Shown: one piece after another, positions 46,586 through 56,379 of the stretch
Numbering within the stretch: position 1 is the stretch's first letter
Layout: every line of letters starts with the position of its first letter
Translations under genes and position numbers: made by a program
The notes under the pieces: generated by a model
Told to the model about the DNA's origin: nothing
What the model saw: only the letters and a program-made list of their open reading frames with translations
Database searches by the model: none
Origin: Brevibacterium sp. S22
GTDB lineage: Bacteria > Actinomycetota > Actinomycetes > Actinomycetales > Brevibacteriaceae
DNA length: 64,000 nucleotides
Reading direction: 5' to 3'
Assembly (NCBI RefSeq): GCF_004745485.1
Contig: NZ_RHFG01000002.1
Coordinates: forward strand, 62,001-126,000

Positions 46586-46718
46586 CGCCTTGACTGGGGC
46601 ACCCACGGCCGGTTGAGAATCCACCGACTCGCGATACATTCACGACAGATTGGCCTGAGTGAGGAGCTCTTTACTGCCCGTCTTACACCACCGATAGCAC
46701 GCCCGGTTCTGTGCGACA

Positions 46719-47456
46719 ATGCTGTGTATGCCTGCCTCTAGCCACACGCAATTTAGTTTGGATGAGCTTGCTGGGCGCACGGGAATCAGCTCGCGAACGA
46801 TTCGCTTTTACACCTCCCGTGGCCTCATCGCACCCCCGCAGCGCCGAGGCCGTTCGGCCGCATATAACGAGGAGCATCTCGTCCGCCTCGAACTAATCCG
46901 AGAGCTCCAAGAACATGGCTTCGGACTAGCCGCGATCGAGAGCCACCTCGACCGTATTCCGCTGGACGCACCGGTGAGCTCGGTGGCTCTCCACGGCACG
47001 CTACTGGCCCCGTGGCTGGCCAACCGCCCGGAGCTGCTTAGTTCAGATGAATTGGTTGAGCGCTCGGGGCGCAGTCTGACGGATGGAGACCTGCACACGC
47101 TTGAGAGCTTCGGGGTCATCGCCCCTTCCGCCGGGGGATACAGCACTGCTACCGCCCTCCTGCCTTTGGCAATGCAGCTTATCGAGGATGGATTCGACTC
47201 GACTACTGCGCGCTCTGTCCGCGATCTATTCGAACGATACGGACGCGCAATGGCAAAGGAACTCGCTTCGATCTATAATGCTCAGATCCGTCCCGCCGCC
47301 TCGAAACGCGGAGCAACTCTTGATGAAGTATCCGAAATTGTTGATCGCTTCAAGCCAATATCGGTCGCCGCGCTAGTAGATTCATACGAACGGGCCGTAG
47401 AAGACATCCATAGCCGAGCGAAGAGCGAGGGAAGGAAGTCTGCGCCGAATAGCTAA
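46719..47456 (+). CDS. MerR family transcriptional regulator
   Basis: About 245 residues. The N-terminal MerR DNA-binding domain reads FSLDELAGRTGISSRTIRFY then SRGLIAPPQRRGRSAAYNEE, with EHLVRLELIRELQEHGFGLA. The rest is a helical effector region with no recognised ligand site. An internal ATG at 46728 could be the true start; no clear RBS precedes either. Divergent from the beta-oxidation operon, so probably its activator or repressor. Confidence 0.87.
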   Translation: MLCMPASSHTQFSLDELAGRTGISSRTIRFYTSRGLIAPPQRRGRSAAYNEEHLVRLELIRELQEHGFGLAAIESHLDRIPLDAPVSSVALHGTLLAPWLANRPELLSSDELVERSGRSLTDGDLHTLESFGVIAPSAGGYSTATALLPLAMQLIEDGFDSTTARSVRDLFERYGRAMAKELASIYNAQIRPAASKRGATLDEVSEIVDRFKPISVAALVDSYERAVEDIHSRAKSEGRKSAPNS

Positions 47457-47632
47457 GTCAACGTACCATCGATATTCACGACGCAGCCACTTCCGCTGGC
47501 ATCTTCTTCACTCAGTATGCCGAACAGAACCAGCTTCGTAATCGTCATCCAACCTACTGACGAGCAGAGCGGAAGAGCGACGATAATCAAGAAAGGCTCA
47601 CTGTCTTAATTCAACGTTGAGGTCGCGCCTGC

Positions 47633-49355
47633 CTAAACCTTGATCCACCGATTCGGTTGATTCTTGGCCGTTCGTTCGGGTTCGAGTGCGAACATGACGT
47701 GAGGGCAGGAAGTAGTGTCCCGGTCTCTCACCGGTCTCTTCCACAAATGTTTCCCAAGGTCTCCTCCAGACCCTGCGGCCTCGTGCTCGAGCAGGAGCGG
47801 ATCGGTCAGGACAATACTGTCCTTGGTGGGCTCAACGCTGCTTGCCAGAGTCGTGCGAAGTCCGTCGCCCACGGCCACTTCGTGGGCAGGTGCAGGATCA
47901 GCTTCCTGGCCCGGTGAGCAATCCGGGCCGGGATGCTGATGATGCGTGTGCGCAGCGTCTGGGCGCGTACTTTGCTCATCCTGCCACCGATGAGTCCGGC
48001 CGCAGCCCGCATCAGGTTGTGCGTGATCGCTGCGATCGCGACCCAGGCGGCGTTGGCGTTGAACACTCCGGAGGGCATATGCGCCAGCGCCCCGTTCTTC
48101 AACTCCGCATTGATCTGCTCGATGATCGCGTGCTTGCGGTGCATCTGGTCAGCAGCGACAGTGTCGAAACGATCCCGGTCGATGGTGGTGAAGAACGCGT
48201 GGTACCGGTACAAGTCGAACAAGGGGTCCTGTCCGGCAGTGCGTTTGGTCTCGTTGAGCTCCGGGATGCGGCGGACGACCAAGCGTCCGGGGGCGTGCAG
48301 GGACTTCTTCTTCGAGGTGAATGCGGTGAACGGGACCTCGGCGACTTCAGCCTTGCTGATCCAGGCCCTGGAGTCTTCGTCGTAGATTGCTTCAGGGTAT
48401 TCGATGCCAGTCCATGCGTCGTCGCTGATCGTTCCGATCGCTGCTTTGACCTTCTTATCCATACGCACGGTGATCGACACATGAGCCCCGGCATCGTGGG
48501 CGGCTTTGGCCACTTTTGAGGAGTAGTACGCCGAATCAGCCCTGACCAGGACCGGGAGGTCGGAGTTGATTCGGGCCGTGGTGGCCAAAGCGTCGGAGAC
48601 GAACTTGTCAGCACCCCGGGCTGACGAGGTCGAGCCTTTGCGCAGACGCTGGCCGACGATGATCTGGCTGGAGTCGCGGGTCGAGGCTGTGGCCAACAGC
48701 GTGTTGAGTCCACGACTGCCTTGGTAGCCGAACCCGGCTCCCTGCTTCGACGCGGAGTGAACATCGATGACGGTGTCGTCGACATCGACGAAGATCATCG
48801 AAGTCTGTGCCGACTCCTGGTTGGTGGGCAGCAGTGGTGTGTGTTCGTTGAGGTTGGTCAGGAAGCGGGAGGAGATCGCGTCGAGTTGCCGAACGTGGCC
48901 GAAGGCGAACGAACGCAGAAACGAACCCAGCGTCGAAGGGGCGTAGACACGGTCGAACAGGTGTGTCATGCCGCCGTGGCGGAGAAGGTTCATGTCATCG
49001 ATCGAGTCAGCCCCGGCGGCAATTCCGCCGACGAGGGTGGCGAGTTTCGCGGCTGGGTTCGCGCCTTTATCAGCGCCGGTGGTCGACACGGTCAACCTGT
49101 CGTCGGCGAGGTCTGGCAGGCCGGCTTTCTGGGCGAGGCCCATGATCGGGACCAGCCCGGTGGTCGCGGTGAGGTTCTCATCATCGAAGGAATGAGACAC
49201 AGCCGTGGGCGTGTGATTGAATAGCACCTGAGAGGTGCCCCTTTCTTGGCCGGGAATGTTGACTTAGAACATCACCATTTTCCCAGCTCAGGAGGGGCAT
49301 TTCCATTCCACGAACGGCTTGATCCGGCTACTTACATCGGTGGATCAAGGCTAAA
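47633..49355. mobile_element. IS1380-family insertion sequence, complete
   Basis: Inverted repeats CCTTGATCCACCGAT (47638-47652) and its complement at 49336-49350 bound a 1713-bp element carrying one intact transposase. The flanks are identical: CTAAA at 47633-47637 and 49351-49355, a 5-bp target duplication. Length and layout fit IS1380 elements. Intact ends and target duplication indicate a recent insertion. Confidence 0.9.
47806..49227 (-). CDS. IS1380-family transposase
   Basis: A 473-residue transposase. Features: GADKGANPAAKLATLVGGIA early, the DDE-core aspartates in FVDVDDTVID and VLVRADSAYYSS, and IEQINAELKNGALAHMPSG near the C-terminal end. It is uninterrupted and framed by inverted repeats, so probably active. 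Confidence 0.92.
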   Translation of the reverse strand: MLFNHTPTAVSHSFDDENLTATTGLVPIMGLAQKAGLPDLADDRLTVSTTGADKGANPAAKLATLVGGIAAGADSIDDMNLLRHGGMTHLFDRVYAPSTLGSFLRSFAFGHVRQLDAISSRFLTNLNEHTPLLPTNQESAQTSMIFVDVDDTVIDVHSASKQGAGFGYQGSRGLNTLLATASTRDSSQIIVGQRLRKGSTSSARGADKFVSDALATTARINSDLPVLVRADSAYYSSKVAKAAHDAGAHVSITVRMDKKVKAAIGTISDDAWTGIEYPEAIYDEDSRAWISKAEVAEVPFTAFTSKKKSLHAPGRLVVRRIPELNETKRTAGQDPLFDLYRYHAFFTTIDRDRFDTVAADQMHRKHAIIEQINAELKNGALAHMPSGVFNANAAWVAIAAITHNLMRAAAGLIGGRMSKVRAQTLRTRIISIPARIAHRARKLILHLPTKWPWATDFARLWQAALSPPRTVLS

Positions 49356-49832
49356 TTGTGACAGGATGACGCCAAGCTCATCGGCTACGATACCTCGGAT
49401 CACATCGGCAGCCCGTCGGTGCGCGGCCCACACATCGACATCACGCAGAGTGAGGCGGAAGTGGCCAGCTATGCGAACTTTGCGAGAATAGAAAGAACTT
49501 TGATTACAACACCGTCGACAGCGCCCTGCGCCGCGTGAAACTTCCCCAACACGGGACACATCAAACTGCCCTCTGCCGAGTTGCGAGCTATCCGGTGTGT
49601 TCCGAGTTCAGGGACTCAGTACGGTGCTGCGCGGGCCTAAAACCATTCAGCTTCAGTGCTGGCTGACCTGGACTATGAATCGAGAGCAAATCAACAGTAT
49701 GAGTCTTCGCCTTTTTGGGCGCGACTGAACTCGGTTTTCAGCACCACCTCGCTTGGATCTCTGACGGTGCCGTGAGCGCCACCGAATATTCGACTTCAGC
49801 GCCGCCTGCTTCTAGACCCCCTTATTGGCGGA
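49356..49832. other. Eroded intergenic DNA, no gene supported
   Basis: After the IS1380 element the sequence has broken protein-like stretches in both strands but none long enough to name. Its base composition is lower in GC than the chromosome. I see no terminator or RNA gene. Confidence 0.35.
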
Positions 49833-49853
49833 GCCAATGAAGGAGACATGGCC
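49833..49853 (-). repeat. Solo IS5-type terminal inverted repeat
   Basis: The minus strand reads GGCCATGTCTCCTTCATTGG, matching the left end of the IS5-family element at 62914 (GGCCATGTCTCCTTTATCGG) at 18 of 20. No transposase adjoins. It is a leftover end of a lost copy. Confidence 0.55.
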
Positions 49854-50009
49854 TAACTGGCAGGCTTGGTGTAGGTCGCCGCTTCGAAACTGTGATTCAA
49901 CACACCCTCAGCCCCTTGTGGGAGCCTGGGGTCCGGATTGGCCGGCATCGAAGCTGGCGGTCGACACCGACCCTGTCCACACCGGCGGATTGATCAGAAA
50001 TATTGCCCA

Positions 50010-50195
50010 GCCTGCATGGTCGTCGTGCGAATGGCTCATGTTCCTGCAACTCATGGCTACGCGGACCGACGAACAGCTGAGAGCAAGACGCTGCGAGAGA
50101 TCCGTCGATGCCTCAAGCTCTACCTCGCCCGCCACTTGTATCGATCGCTCAATGCACTGCATGCGAGTACCGAAAATGGTCATTGGCGGATATAG
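50010..50195 (+). pseudogene. IS110-type transposase 3' relic
   Basis: The plus strand reads MAHVPATHGYADRRTAESKT then LREIRRCLKLYLARHLYRSL, like the C-terminal end of IS110-family transposases (ending KRYIAREVYR). It has no start or catalytic core. Confidence 0.45.
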
Positions 50196-50280
50196 AAGAC
50201 TCGGACCATAAGCGGCAGGGAATATCAGCCGTACCGGCACCAGCGACCAGGCCCTGTTTGGGGCCTATGCTTAAATATAG

Positions 50281-51316
50281 GCATCCCCCGGCATTGCACT
50301 CGCCTTCGAACCGCCGTGAATTGATCTTGGTGACTGCCAATGATCTGCTTTCCACACGAGGCTTCGAACACGTAGTCATGGGTGATGTCGCCGAGGCGGT
50401 CGCCATCGGTCCTTCGGCTCTGTACCGCACATTTCGGCCAGGCATCAGTTGTTGCTGAACGCTATCGAAGCACAAATCCGTCAGTTCTTTTCGGTGATCG
50501 AATCCGAGAACCACCGCGGCCTCGATGAGGCCTGCCGCGCAGTCATTGCGCACTGCCGGGATCACCGCGACCTGGGATTGCTGTGGCAACGTGAGGCTCG
50601 CCAGCTCGCACCAATAGACTGCGAACCCAGCTCCGCGACACTATGGACCTCGGCATCGTTCGACAGCAGTAATCGCGGCCCGGCTACGAGACCTTAATGT
50701 TTCGGCTGACGCGCGTGCGCGCTCCATCGATCCCTTCCCAGACCTGGGTGAACAGGGCGAGCCAGCCGGTACCCTCCGTTGGAACAGCAGCCGCGTGCTA
50801 GTCTTCGGATGTGTCGCCAAGCCGTTCACTGAGCGCACTTACGCATCGGTGACCTTCAAGGACATCGGAGAGGCGGCAGGAGTAGCAGTATCGAGCATCA
50901 ACACTCACTTTTCCAGCAAGCTCGACATGCTCAAAGCGGCGTAACTGCGTGGCAATGCCAACCTTCAGATCAGTGTCGCGGCGGCCCTGCGACAGTCGAG
51001 TGATCCGAGCCAGGCTCTGTGGCAGATTGTGCGCTACCACGCCGAGTTCGCTGTCATCCACTTTGATCTGGTACGGATCACGATGGCCGTTGCGCGCAAT
51101 CTTCCCGATCCAGAACGGGAAGTCATGGTCCAGATGCTACGCGATCACATCGATGATTGGACGCACCTGCTTCGTTAGGCGCACCCCGAGTTGGACGTCT
51201 CTGACGGACGAATGATTAGACAAGCGGTGATCATCATGATCAGTCACCTCGGGCTGACGTGTCGCCTCGGCGGTCAATCCGGCGCAGCCGCTACCCTCTC
51301 AGCTTCCACGCCGAGG
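50281..51316 (+). pseudogene. Decayed double TetR-domain regulator
   Basis: Several frames together read as one protein with two TetR domains. The first HTH is DLLSTRGFEHVVMGDVAEAV then GPSALYRTF (frameshift near 50440), the second ERTYASVTFKDIGEAAGVAV then SSINTHFSSKLDML, a stop, LRGNANLQISVAAALRQSSD, and another stop before AHPELD. Tandem TetR regulators of about 400 residues occur in actinobacteria near acyl-CoA genes. This copy has at least two frameshifts and two stops. It lies just before the acyl-CoA ligase gene, opposite strand. Confidence 0.65.
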
Positions 51317-51392
51317 CAGTCTTCGGTGTATGAAGGAACCAAGGTCCAACCTGAGGTTCTCCCCCGCGCATAATCACGCGTGTTCATCACGG

Positions 51393-53072
51393 TCAATCCT
51401 TCTCGTAAAGGCTTTCGATCTCCCTGGCGTAACGTTCGGCGATCACTGCACGTCTCAGTTTCATCGTTGGCGTGAGCTGTTCGCCGGGCGACCAATCCTC
51501 GGCGAGGATCTTGAATTTCTTTATTTGCTCGACTCGCGAGAGGGTCTCGTTGGCTCTGCCGATCTGCGCACGCACTAGTTCCACTAGGCCCGAGTCGTCG
51601 CTGGTTCGCCCCGCACTCGCCGCGGGCTCGACGACGACCAGGGCAACGTTATACGGCCGGCCGTCTCCGATCACGCACACATGGTCAATAAGGCTTCCCG
51701 CTGATCGCATCGCCAGCTCAATGTTGGCTGGGGACATGTTCTTACCGCCAGCGCTGATGATGAGCTCCTTCTTGCGATCGACGATCCAGATGAAACCCTC
51801 CTCGTCAATGCGAGCGATATCGCCGGTGTGCAGCCAACCGTCACGGTCGACAGTCTCGTCCGTGCGCTCAGGCAGTCCCCTGTATCCCCGCATGACCTGG
51901 GGGCTCCGGAGTAGCAGCTCACCATCTGTATCGAGCTTCACCTCGACATTCTCGAACGGTCTGCCGACACTCCCTGGTCGGAACGAGTCCGGCGTGTTTC
52001 CCGCTGGACATCCCGAGGCCTCTGACATGCCCAAAACCTCACAGACCGGCAAGCCCAGCTTCGTGAAGAAGTCCACCACCGCGGATGGGGTCGGCGCCGC
52101 ACCGGTGATGAGCCACTGAGCATCATCGAGACCAAGCTTCTCCCGAACCCCGGTTGCCACGACCGGCGTCGCCGCGGCGTCTTGAGTGAGGCCCTCTCCC
52201 GGATATGATGCTTCGACCGCCGCCTTAAGCTTCTCCCACACTCGCGGCGGAGCACCGAAGATCGTTGGCCGGGTCGCGGCCAGCGCCTTAGCAAGGTTGG
52301 CAGCATCGGCGACGGTCACCAATGTGTTGCCGTAGGACATGAAGGCCGAGTAGTGCGAGCTCCACCGATCAGCGACGTGGGCGGCCGGAAGGAAGCTGAG
52401 TTGTCTCCCGCCGCCAGGAAGCGGCATGGACGCATGCACACTACGCAGCTGTGCGAGCATGCTGGCATGAGTCAGCTCGACGCCTTTGGGCGGTCCCATC
52501 GTGCCCGACGTGTAGATTAATGTCAGCAGCTCATCGGGCCGCACCTCGGCGGCGCACGCGAAGTCGAAGGTCGTCTCCTCACGTGCCAGCTCTCGAGAGA
52601 GTTCAGCGCATCCGTCGACCGGCGCGTCGATCGACACAAGTTGTGTGTTGGAATTTCCGAGTGCCTGAGCCTGGCGAACCACAGGGACGAACAAGGACTC
52701 CGCCACTACGATGTCGGCTCCTGCATCGGATAGCAAGAACTCGACCTGATCGGGCGAGGAGGTGTTGTAAACGCTGAAAGGAACTGCCCCGATGAGCATC
52801 GCGGCAGCATCGATGACATGGAACTCCGGAAGGTTGCGCATCATTAATGCCACGACGTCTCCCCGCCCCACGCCCATCGACTGCAACCGTGCTGCGACTT
52901 CGCCGATTCGCGCATGCGCTTGGGCATAGGTCCACTCCGTTCCAAATTCGTGCGAACGAAGCGCGATGTGATCCGGATTGTCGGCGACGCCCCACAGAAG
53001 GACGTCGCACATTGTCTGTGCCTCCGCGAGGCGTGTCGCGATGACTGCGGAGCTGGGTCGTTCAGTTGACAT
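51393..53072 (-). CDS. Long-chain acyl-CoA ligase (AMP-forming)
   Basis: A 559-residue FadD15-like ligase. ATP loop LTLIYTSGTMGPPKGVELTH near residue 175; GWLHTGDIARIDEEGFIWIV near 395; DRKKELIISAGGKNMSPANIE; C-terminal TPTMKLRRAVIAERYA. The C-terminal catalytic Lys is in the MKLRR segment. ATG 53072 has GAAGGA 6 bp upstream, better than the upstream frame start. Activates fatty or aryl acids, perhaps feeding the beta-oxidation operon. Confidence 0.9.
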   Translation of the reverse strand: MSTERPSSAVIATRLAEAQTMCDVLLWGVADNPDHIALRSHEFGTEWTYAQAHARIGEVAARLQSMGVGRGDVVALMMRNLPEFHVIDAAAMLIGAVPFSVYNTSSPDQVEFLLSDAGADIVVAESLFVPVVRQAQALGNSNTQLVSIDAPVDGCAELSRELAREETTFDFACAAEVRPDELLTLIYTSGTMGPPKGVELTHASMLAQLRSVHASMPLPGGGRQLSFLPAAHVADRWSSHYSAFMSYGNTLVTVADAANLAKALAATRPTIFGAPPRVWEKLKAAVEASYPGEGLTQDAAATPVVATGVREKLGLDDAQWLITGAAPTPSAVVDFFTKLGLPVCEVLGMSEASGCPAGNTPDSFRPGSVGRPFENVEVKLDTDGELLLRSPQVMRGYRGLPERTDETVDRDGWLHTGDIARIDEEGFIWIVDRKKELIISAGGKNMSPANIELAMRSAGSLIDHVCVIGDGRPYNVALVVVEPAASAGRTSDDSGLVELVRAQIGRANETLSRVEQIKKFKILAEDWSPGEQLTPTMKLRRAVIAERYAREIESLYEKD

Positions 53073-53263
53073 GATCGGTTCCTTCTCGGTGTTGTTGCGG
53101 GTGACATGTTTCGTCACAACCAGGGTCTCGAGCTGGTGGTTTTCATGCGCTGGATTTATCGATGTAGAACTGATCCCAAGATGGCGGAAAGTCGTTTCAG
53201 CAGGTTCACTATTTCTGGAGTCGAGTCGTTCTATCGCCTTTACGATGATTTGATGGTCTTTGG

Positions 53264-54532
53264 CTAATCTTGTGTATCGGCAACGGTCTGATTGAGCCAG
53301 TCGAAGAGCGCGGCATGGAATCGGTTGAGGCTTCCCGCGTTGCAGTGCTCCCCGGCTCCATCGTCTGCGGGCATCCGAATGATTTCGTAGGGGGCGTTAA
53401 GGTGTTCGGCAAGCATGTCGGGTTGGCCGCCCGCAAAATGGTCGTTATCCGCGTCGAAGACCAGAACGGGGCATTGGATGCGTTCCGCGAGTCCGTGAGA
53501 CAGACTGTAGTTGCGCATCAGGCGTATATACTCTGAGGGTTTCGTTGCACCGTAGGTCCACATGCCGTTGCCAATTAGCCACCTGAGGCTAGGATTCTGC
53601 TCTGACGTCTGAATAACGGCGGCATCGACTTCGGCATCACGTCCCTGGTCCAGGAGCTCATAGGGTGAAGCCCCGGGCATCAGGTGGCCCATTGCGGCAG
53701 TGCAGTCATAGACGCCGTCCCAGGCGACGACAGCTGCAGGACGGTCGTCGAAGGCCGCTGCGCGCGGTGCGAAGTATCCGCCCTGGCTCATTCCAATCAG
53801 TGCGATGCGCGCAGTGTCGACCCCCGGAAACGTCGACACTGCGTCCAGGACGGCTGCCATGGGGGCCTCCCAGTCATGTCGGAAGGGCGTACCCTGCTCG
53901 CGAATGACCCGTCCCTGCCCAGGGCCGTCGAAGATGAGACAGTTCCAGCCGTGAGCAACAGCGACGCGACCCACGGTGAAGAACATCTCCTCGGCCGTCG
54001 AGTCGAAGCCGCCGATGGATATTAATGTGGGCCGATCCTTCGGTGTCGACGGAGTCAGCCACCATCCCGGTAGGAACGCGTCGTTGAAGGGTATGGCGAG
54101 TTCGCTGATGGCTAACTCGGTTGAGCGCGCGGCCCGAGGCTCCAATTCGATTGAGTGGGGGAGCCCTTGGTGTCCGGGGTGCAGTCGGGCGAAGTTGCGG
54201 AAGGATTCGACTGCCTGGGCGGAGGTGTCGCGAATGCGCGGGTCACCTGGATCACCGTGGAGAAAAAACTCAGCTGTGCGGTAGTAGTTCGAGGCACGCA
54301 ACCAGGATGCGGCCGCCGTTGCCCACCTTTCATCTGCGGCGGCCTCGTCTCCAAGCTGGCGGATACGCTCAGCCAGGGCGTTCCACTCAGACCACCACGC
54401 ATCGGGCGACGAGTCCTCGATCTTCGTGGCTGTCGTGACGATTTCCCCGATCTCCGCACCCCCCGTGGCGGTGTACCCTACGGCCCTTAGCGTCTCGTAG
54501 TCAGCGGCTCGGTCATCGAACAGAAAGCGCAT
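53264..54532 (-). CDS. Alpha/beta hydrolase (FrsA/DUF1100-like)
   Basis: A 422-residue hydrolase with a helical N-terminal region and a C-terminal catalytic domain: TLISIGGFDSTAEEMFF, nucleophile Ser in ALIGMSQGGYFAPRAAAFD near residue 245, acid in VFDADNDHFAGGQPD, and His in ADDGAGEHCNAGS. It resembles C-C bond and ester hydrolases of the DUF1100 type. Divergent from a TetR gene with two operator palindromes between. Confidence 0.87.
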   Translation of the reverse strand: MRFLFDDRAADYETLRAVGYTATGGAEIGEIVTTATKIEDSSPDAWWSEWNALAERIRQLGDEAAADERWATAAASWLRASNYYRTAEFFLHGDPGDPRIRDTSAQAVESFRNFARLHPGHQGLPHSIELEPRAARSTELAISELAIPFNDAFLPGWWLTPSTPKDRPTLISIGGFDSTAEEMFFTVGRVAVAHGWNCLIFDGPGQGRVIREQGTPFRHDWEAPMAAVLDAVSTFPGVDTARIALIGMSQGGYFAPRAAAFDDRPAAVVAWDGVYDCTAAMGHLMPGASPYELLDQGRDAEVDAAVIQTSEQNPSLRWLIGNGMWTYGATKPSEYIRLMRNYSLSHGLAERIQCPVLVFDADNDHFAGGQPDMLAEHLNAPYEIIRMPADDGAGEHCNAGSLNRFHAALFDWLNQTVADTQD

Positions 54533-54556
54533 CTCATCTCCCTCAAATGGGCCGGC

Positions 54557-54618
54557 GCAACATTTTGTTGCTTCTTATAGGCTACGTCCAACCGATCGTC
54601 GACGCAACGAAAAGTTGC
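54557..54618. promoter_or_regulatory. Twin TetR operators
   Basis: GCAACATTTTGTTGC (54557-54571) and GCAACGAAAAGTTGC (54604-54618), both GCAAC-N5-GTTGC, lie between the hydrolase gene and the TetR gene. Their centres are 47 bp apart, about 4.5 helical turns. The second lies 12 bp before the TetR start. They probably bind that TetR protein and control both directions. Confidence 0.75.
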
Positions 54619-54630
54619 TAATCTAGAAGG

Positions 54631-55140
54631 ATGGCCCCATCGGATCCCAATGCTTCAACTGCTCGGGGGAGGATTCTCGCTTCCGCGCTGTTAGAACTCT
54701 CGCAACGTGGACCCCGGCTTTCCTATGACTTGCTCGCGGAACGGGCGCGTGTAAACAAGACGACGCTGTACCGCAACTGGCCTGACCCGATCGAACTTAT
54801 TGTCGAGGCGCTCGACTCGGAAAGTGGCCGACCGGATGTCGAGCTCTCAGGCAACTCCGCTGAGCGGCTACGTGGTCTCGCGCGTGATGCACGTGCCAAG
54901 TTCACACAACGTGACGTAAGAATTGTCGCCGTCGTGATTGCCGCGGCGCAGAACGATGGCCGCGTTGCTGAGGCATTCGAACGTTACTGGCAACGACGCT
55001 TTAGTGTCGCCGGAAAGGATGCTGGCGCCGCTCAATTGCTTGCCGCTCAGACCATATTCCATGTACTCGTCCTGGGGCGGGAAATCACGGATGAAGACAT
55101 CGATCGGTGGGTTGCTATTGCAATTCGATCTGCTCCTTGA
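54631..55140 (+). CDS. TetR family transcriptional regulator
   Basis: A 169-residue regulator, slightly short. HTH in LLAERARVNKTTLYRNWPDP; C-terminal domain with FTQRDVRIVAVVIAAAQND. Divergent from the alpha/beta hydrolase. The twin operators upstream suggest self-repression and control of the hydrolase. Confidence 0.87.
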   Translation: MAPSDPNASTARGRILASALLELSQRGPRLSYDLLAERARVNKTTLYRNWPDPIELIVEALDSESGRPDVELSGNSAERLRGLARDARAKFTQRDVRIVAVVIAAAQNDGRVAEAFERYWQRRFSVAGKDAGAAQLLAAQTIFHVLVLGREITDEDIDRWVAIAIRSAP

Positions 55141-55251
55141 GGCTACGCGTACCTCAGGACCCTGGCGTTGACTGTGCCACGTCTGTCAGCGAGCATCCTG
55201 GTCCTGCACCGACTATGAAGAAGGGTCTGCCTTGGTCTGCTTTATCGTCTC

Positions 55252-55551
55252 TCACGCCTTACTGATAATACCAAGGTAGGTTTGAGCGAAGGGGCCAAGT
55301 TTCAGCCCGTAACCCAGGCCGCGGTCGACAGCGATGTGGAAATTCCAGTAAGCGGCGATCGTTATCATCCAGTCTGACTCAATGTGTCCGAGGTGAAGTG
55401 CTGACCGGGCCGAAAGCAAAACCGCCGGTGGGGCATAGTCGTGTACCAGGTTGTAGAGAGACTCCTCGAGACGATAACACCGATGAAGACGCTGAGTGCG
55501 ATCAGCCCATTTTCTGCACGCTGCTATGCCACCGCTCGTCGGTGAGACCAT
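55252..55551 (-). pseudogene. DUF4260 gene relic
   Basis: The minus strand encodes SLYNLVHDYAPPAVLLSARS, ALHLGHIESDWMITIAAYWN, FHIAVDRGLGYGLKLGPFAQ, matching the DUF4260 protein at 32922-33365 for about 80 residues. The N-terminal half is replaced by unrelated sequence. It follows the hydrolase relic in the same order as the intact locus. Confidence 0.8.
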
Positions 55552-55619
55552 TCCTCCGCTGACATGTGGCTCCTTTCCTCTTGCTCTGGATAGCTGTGCA
55601 GTTGGGTTCAGAATGCCGA

Positions 55620-56340
55620 ACGCTGGTTCCGAATGATCTGTACGAGGCTGTCAAGGTGGGGACTCCAATAGAAGGTGGCCGCGGTCAAGGAGTTCAATAC
55701 GTGCTTGCGGGGCATTTTGCAGAAGAACTTTTACCCTGTCAGCCCGAAGTTCTCAACTTTCTGTCTCGAGGCCGCCGGCCCGAGGACGCCATAGGTGCGC
55801 AGCCAGCCATTAACCTTCGGATACAAGGCTCGATTGTTGGCAGAGTCGACGAAAAGCACGATTGAGCCCGGCGGGGCCAACAGCGCAATGTCGTGCTCCC
55901 CTACCTCGGGAGGGATAGTGGACACATCGGACACGCCGTGCGTGTACTGCCATTGGATCGCCTCACGCCCGAGCGCAGGACGCAGGGTCGCCTCAGTGAC
56001 TGCTATCGGGGCGTTACCGTAAATCCAGATGGGCATCAGGATTCCGGAACGAACCCTTCCTCGTAGGCGATGCCGTTCTCCGAGATCAGGCCCTTAACAG
56101 CTGCTGGGTCTGTCAGAGCCAATCGCCAAGCAATCGGGGCCCGTGGTCCCGGACATTCATCGTTGACATGATGATGCCGATCGGCCCGAGGGAACGACGG
56201 GCTTCGAACTGATCGAGCAGTTTGGCAGGCAAGGTACCGCGATGAGGGGCGGCTGTCTACACGAATCGATCGTGTCTGGTCGCGGGCTCATGAGCGAAAC
56301 GCCCGGGCATCTCCATGATGCGCCAACATAGAATGTAATC
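55620..56340 (-). pseudogene. Alpha/beta hydrolase relic
   Basis: Frames on the minus strand give APIAWRLALTDPAAVKGLIS, ENGIAYEEGFVPES, stop, frameshift, PIWIYGNAPIAVTEATLRPA, AIQWQYTHGVSDVSTIPPEV, FVDSANNRALYPKVNGWLR, then FYWSPHLDSLVQIIRN. Each part aligns with the hydrolase at 32053-32925. The nucleophile Asp elbow is lost and the late His is gone. An AGGAGG is still present near 56340. Confidence 0.8.
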
Positions 56341-56379
56341 TCCTCCTAATGGGCATATCCGTCGGAAGCTTCGCCGTGG

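Noticed and set aside
49356..49600. Protein-like plus-strand stretch after the IS1380 element
   Set aside because: Too short and broken by stops; no family recognised.
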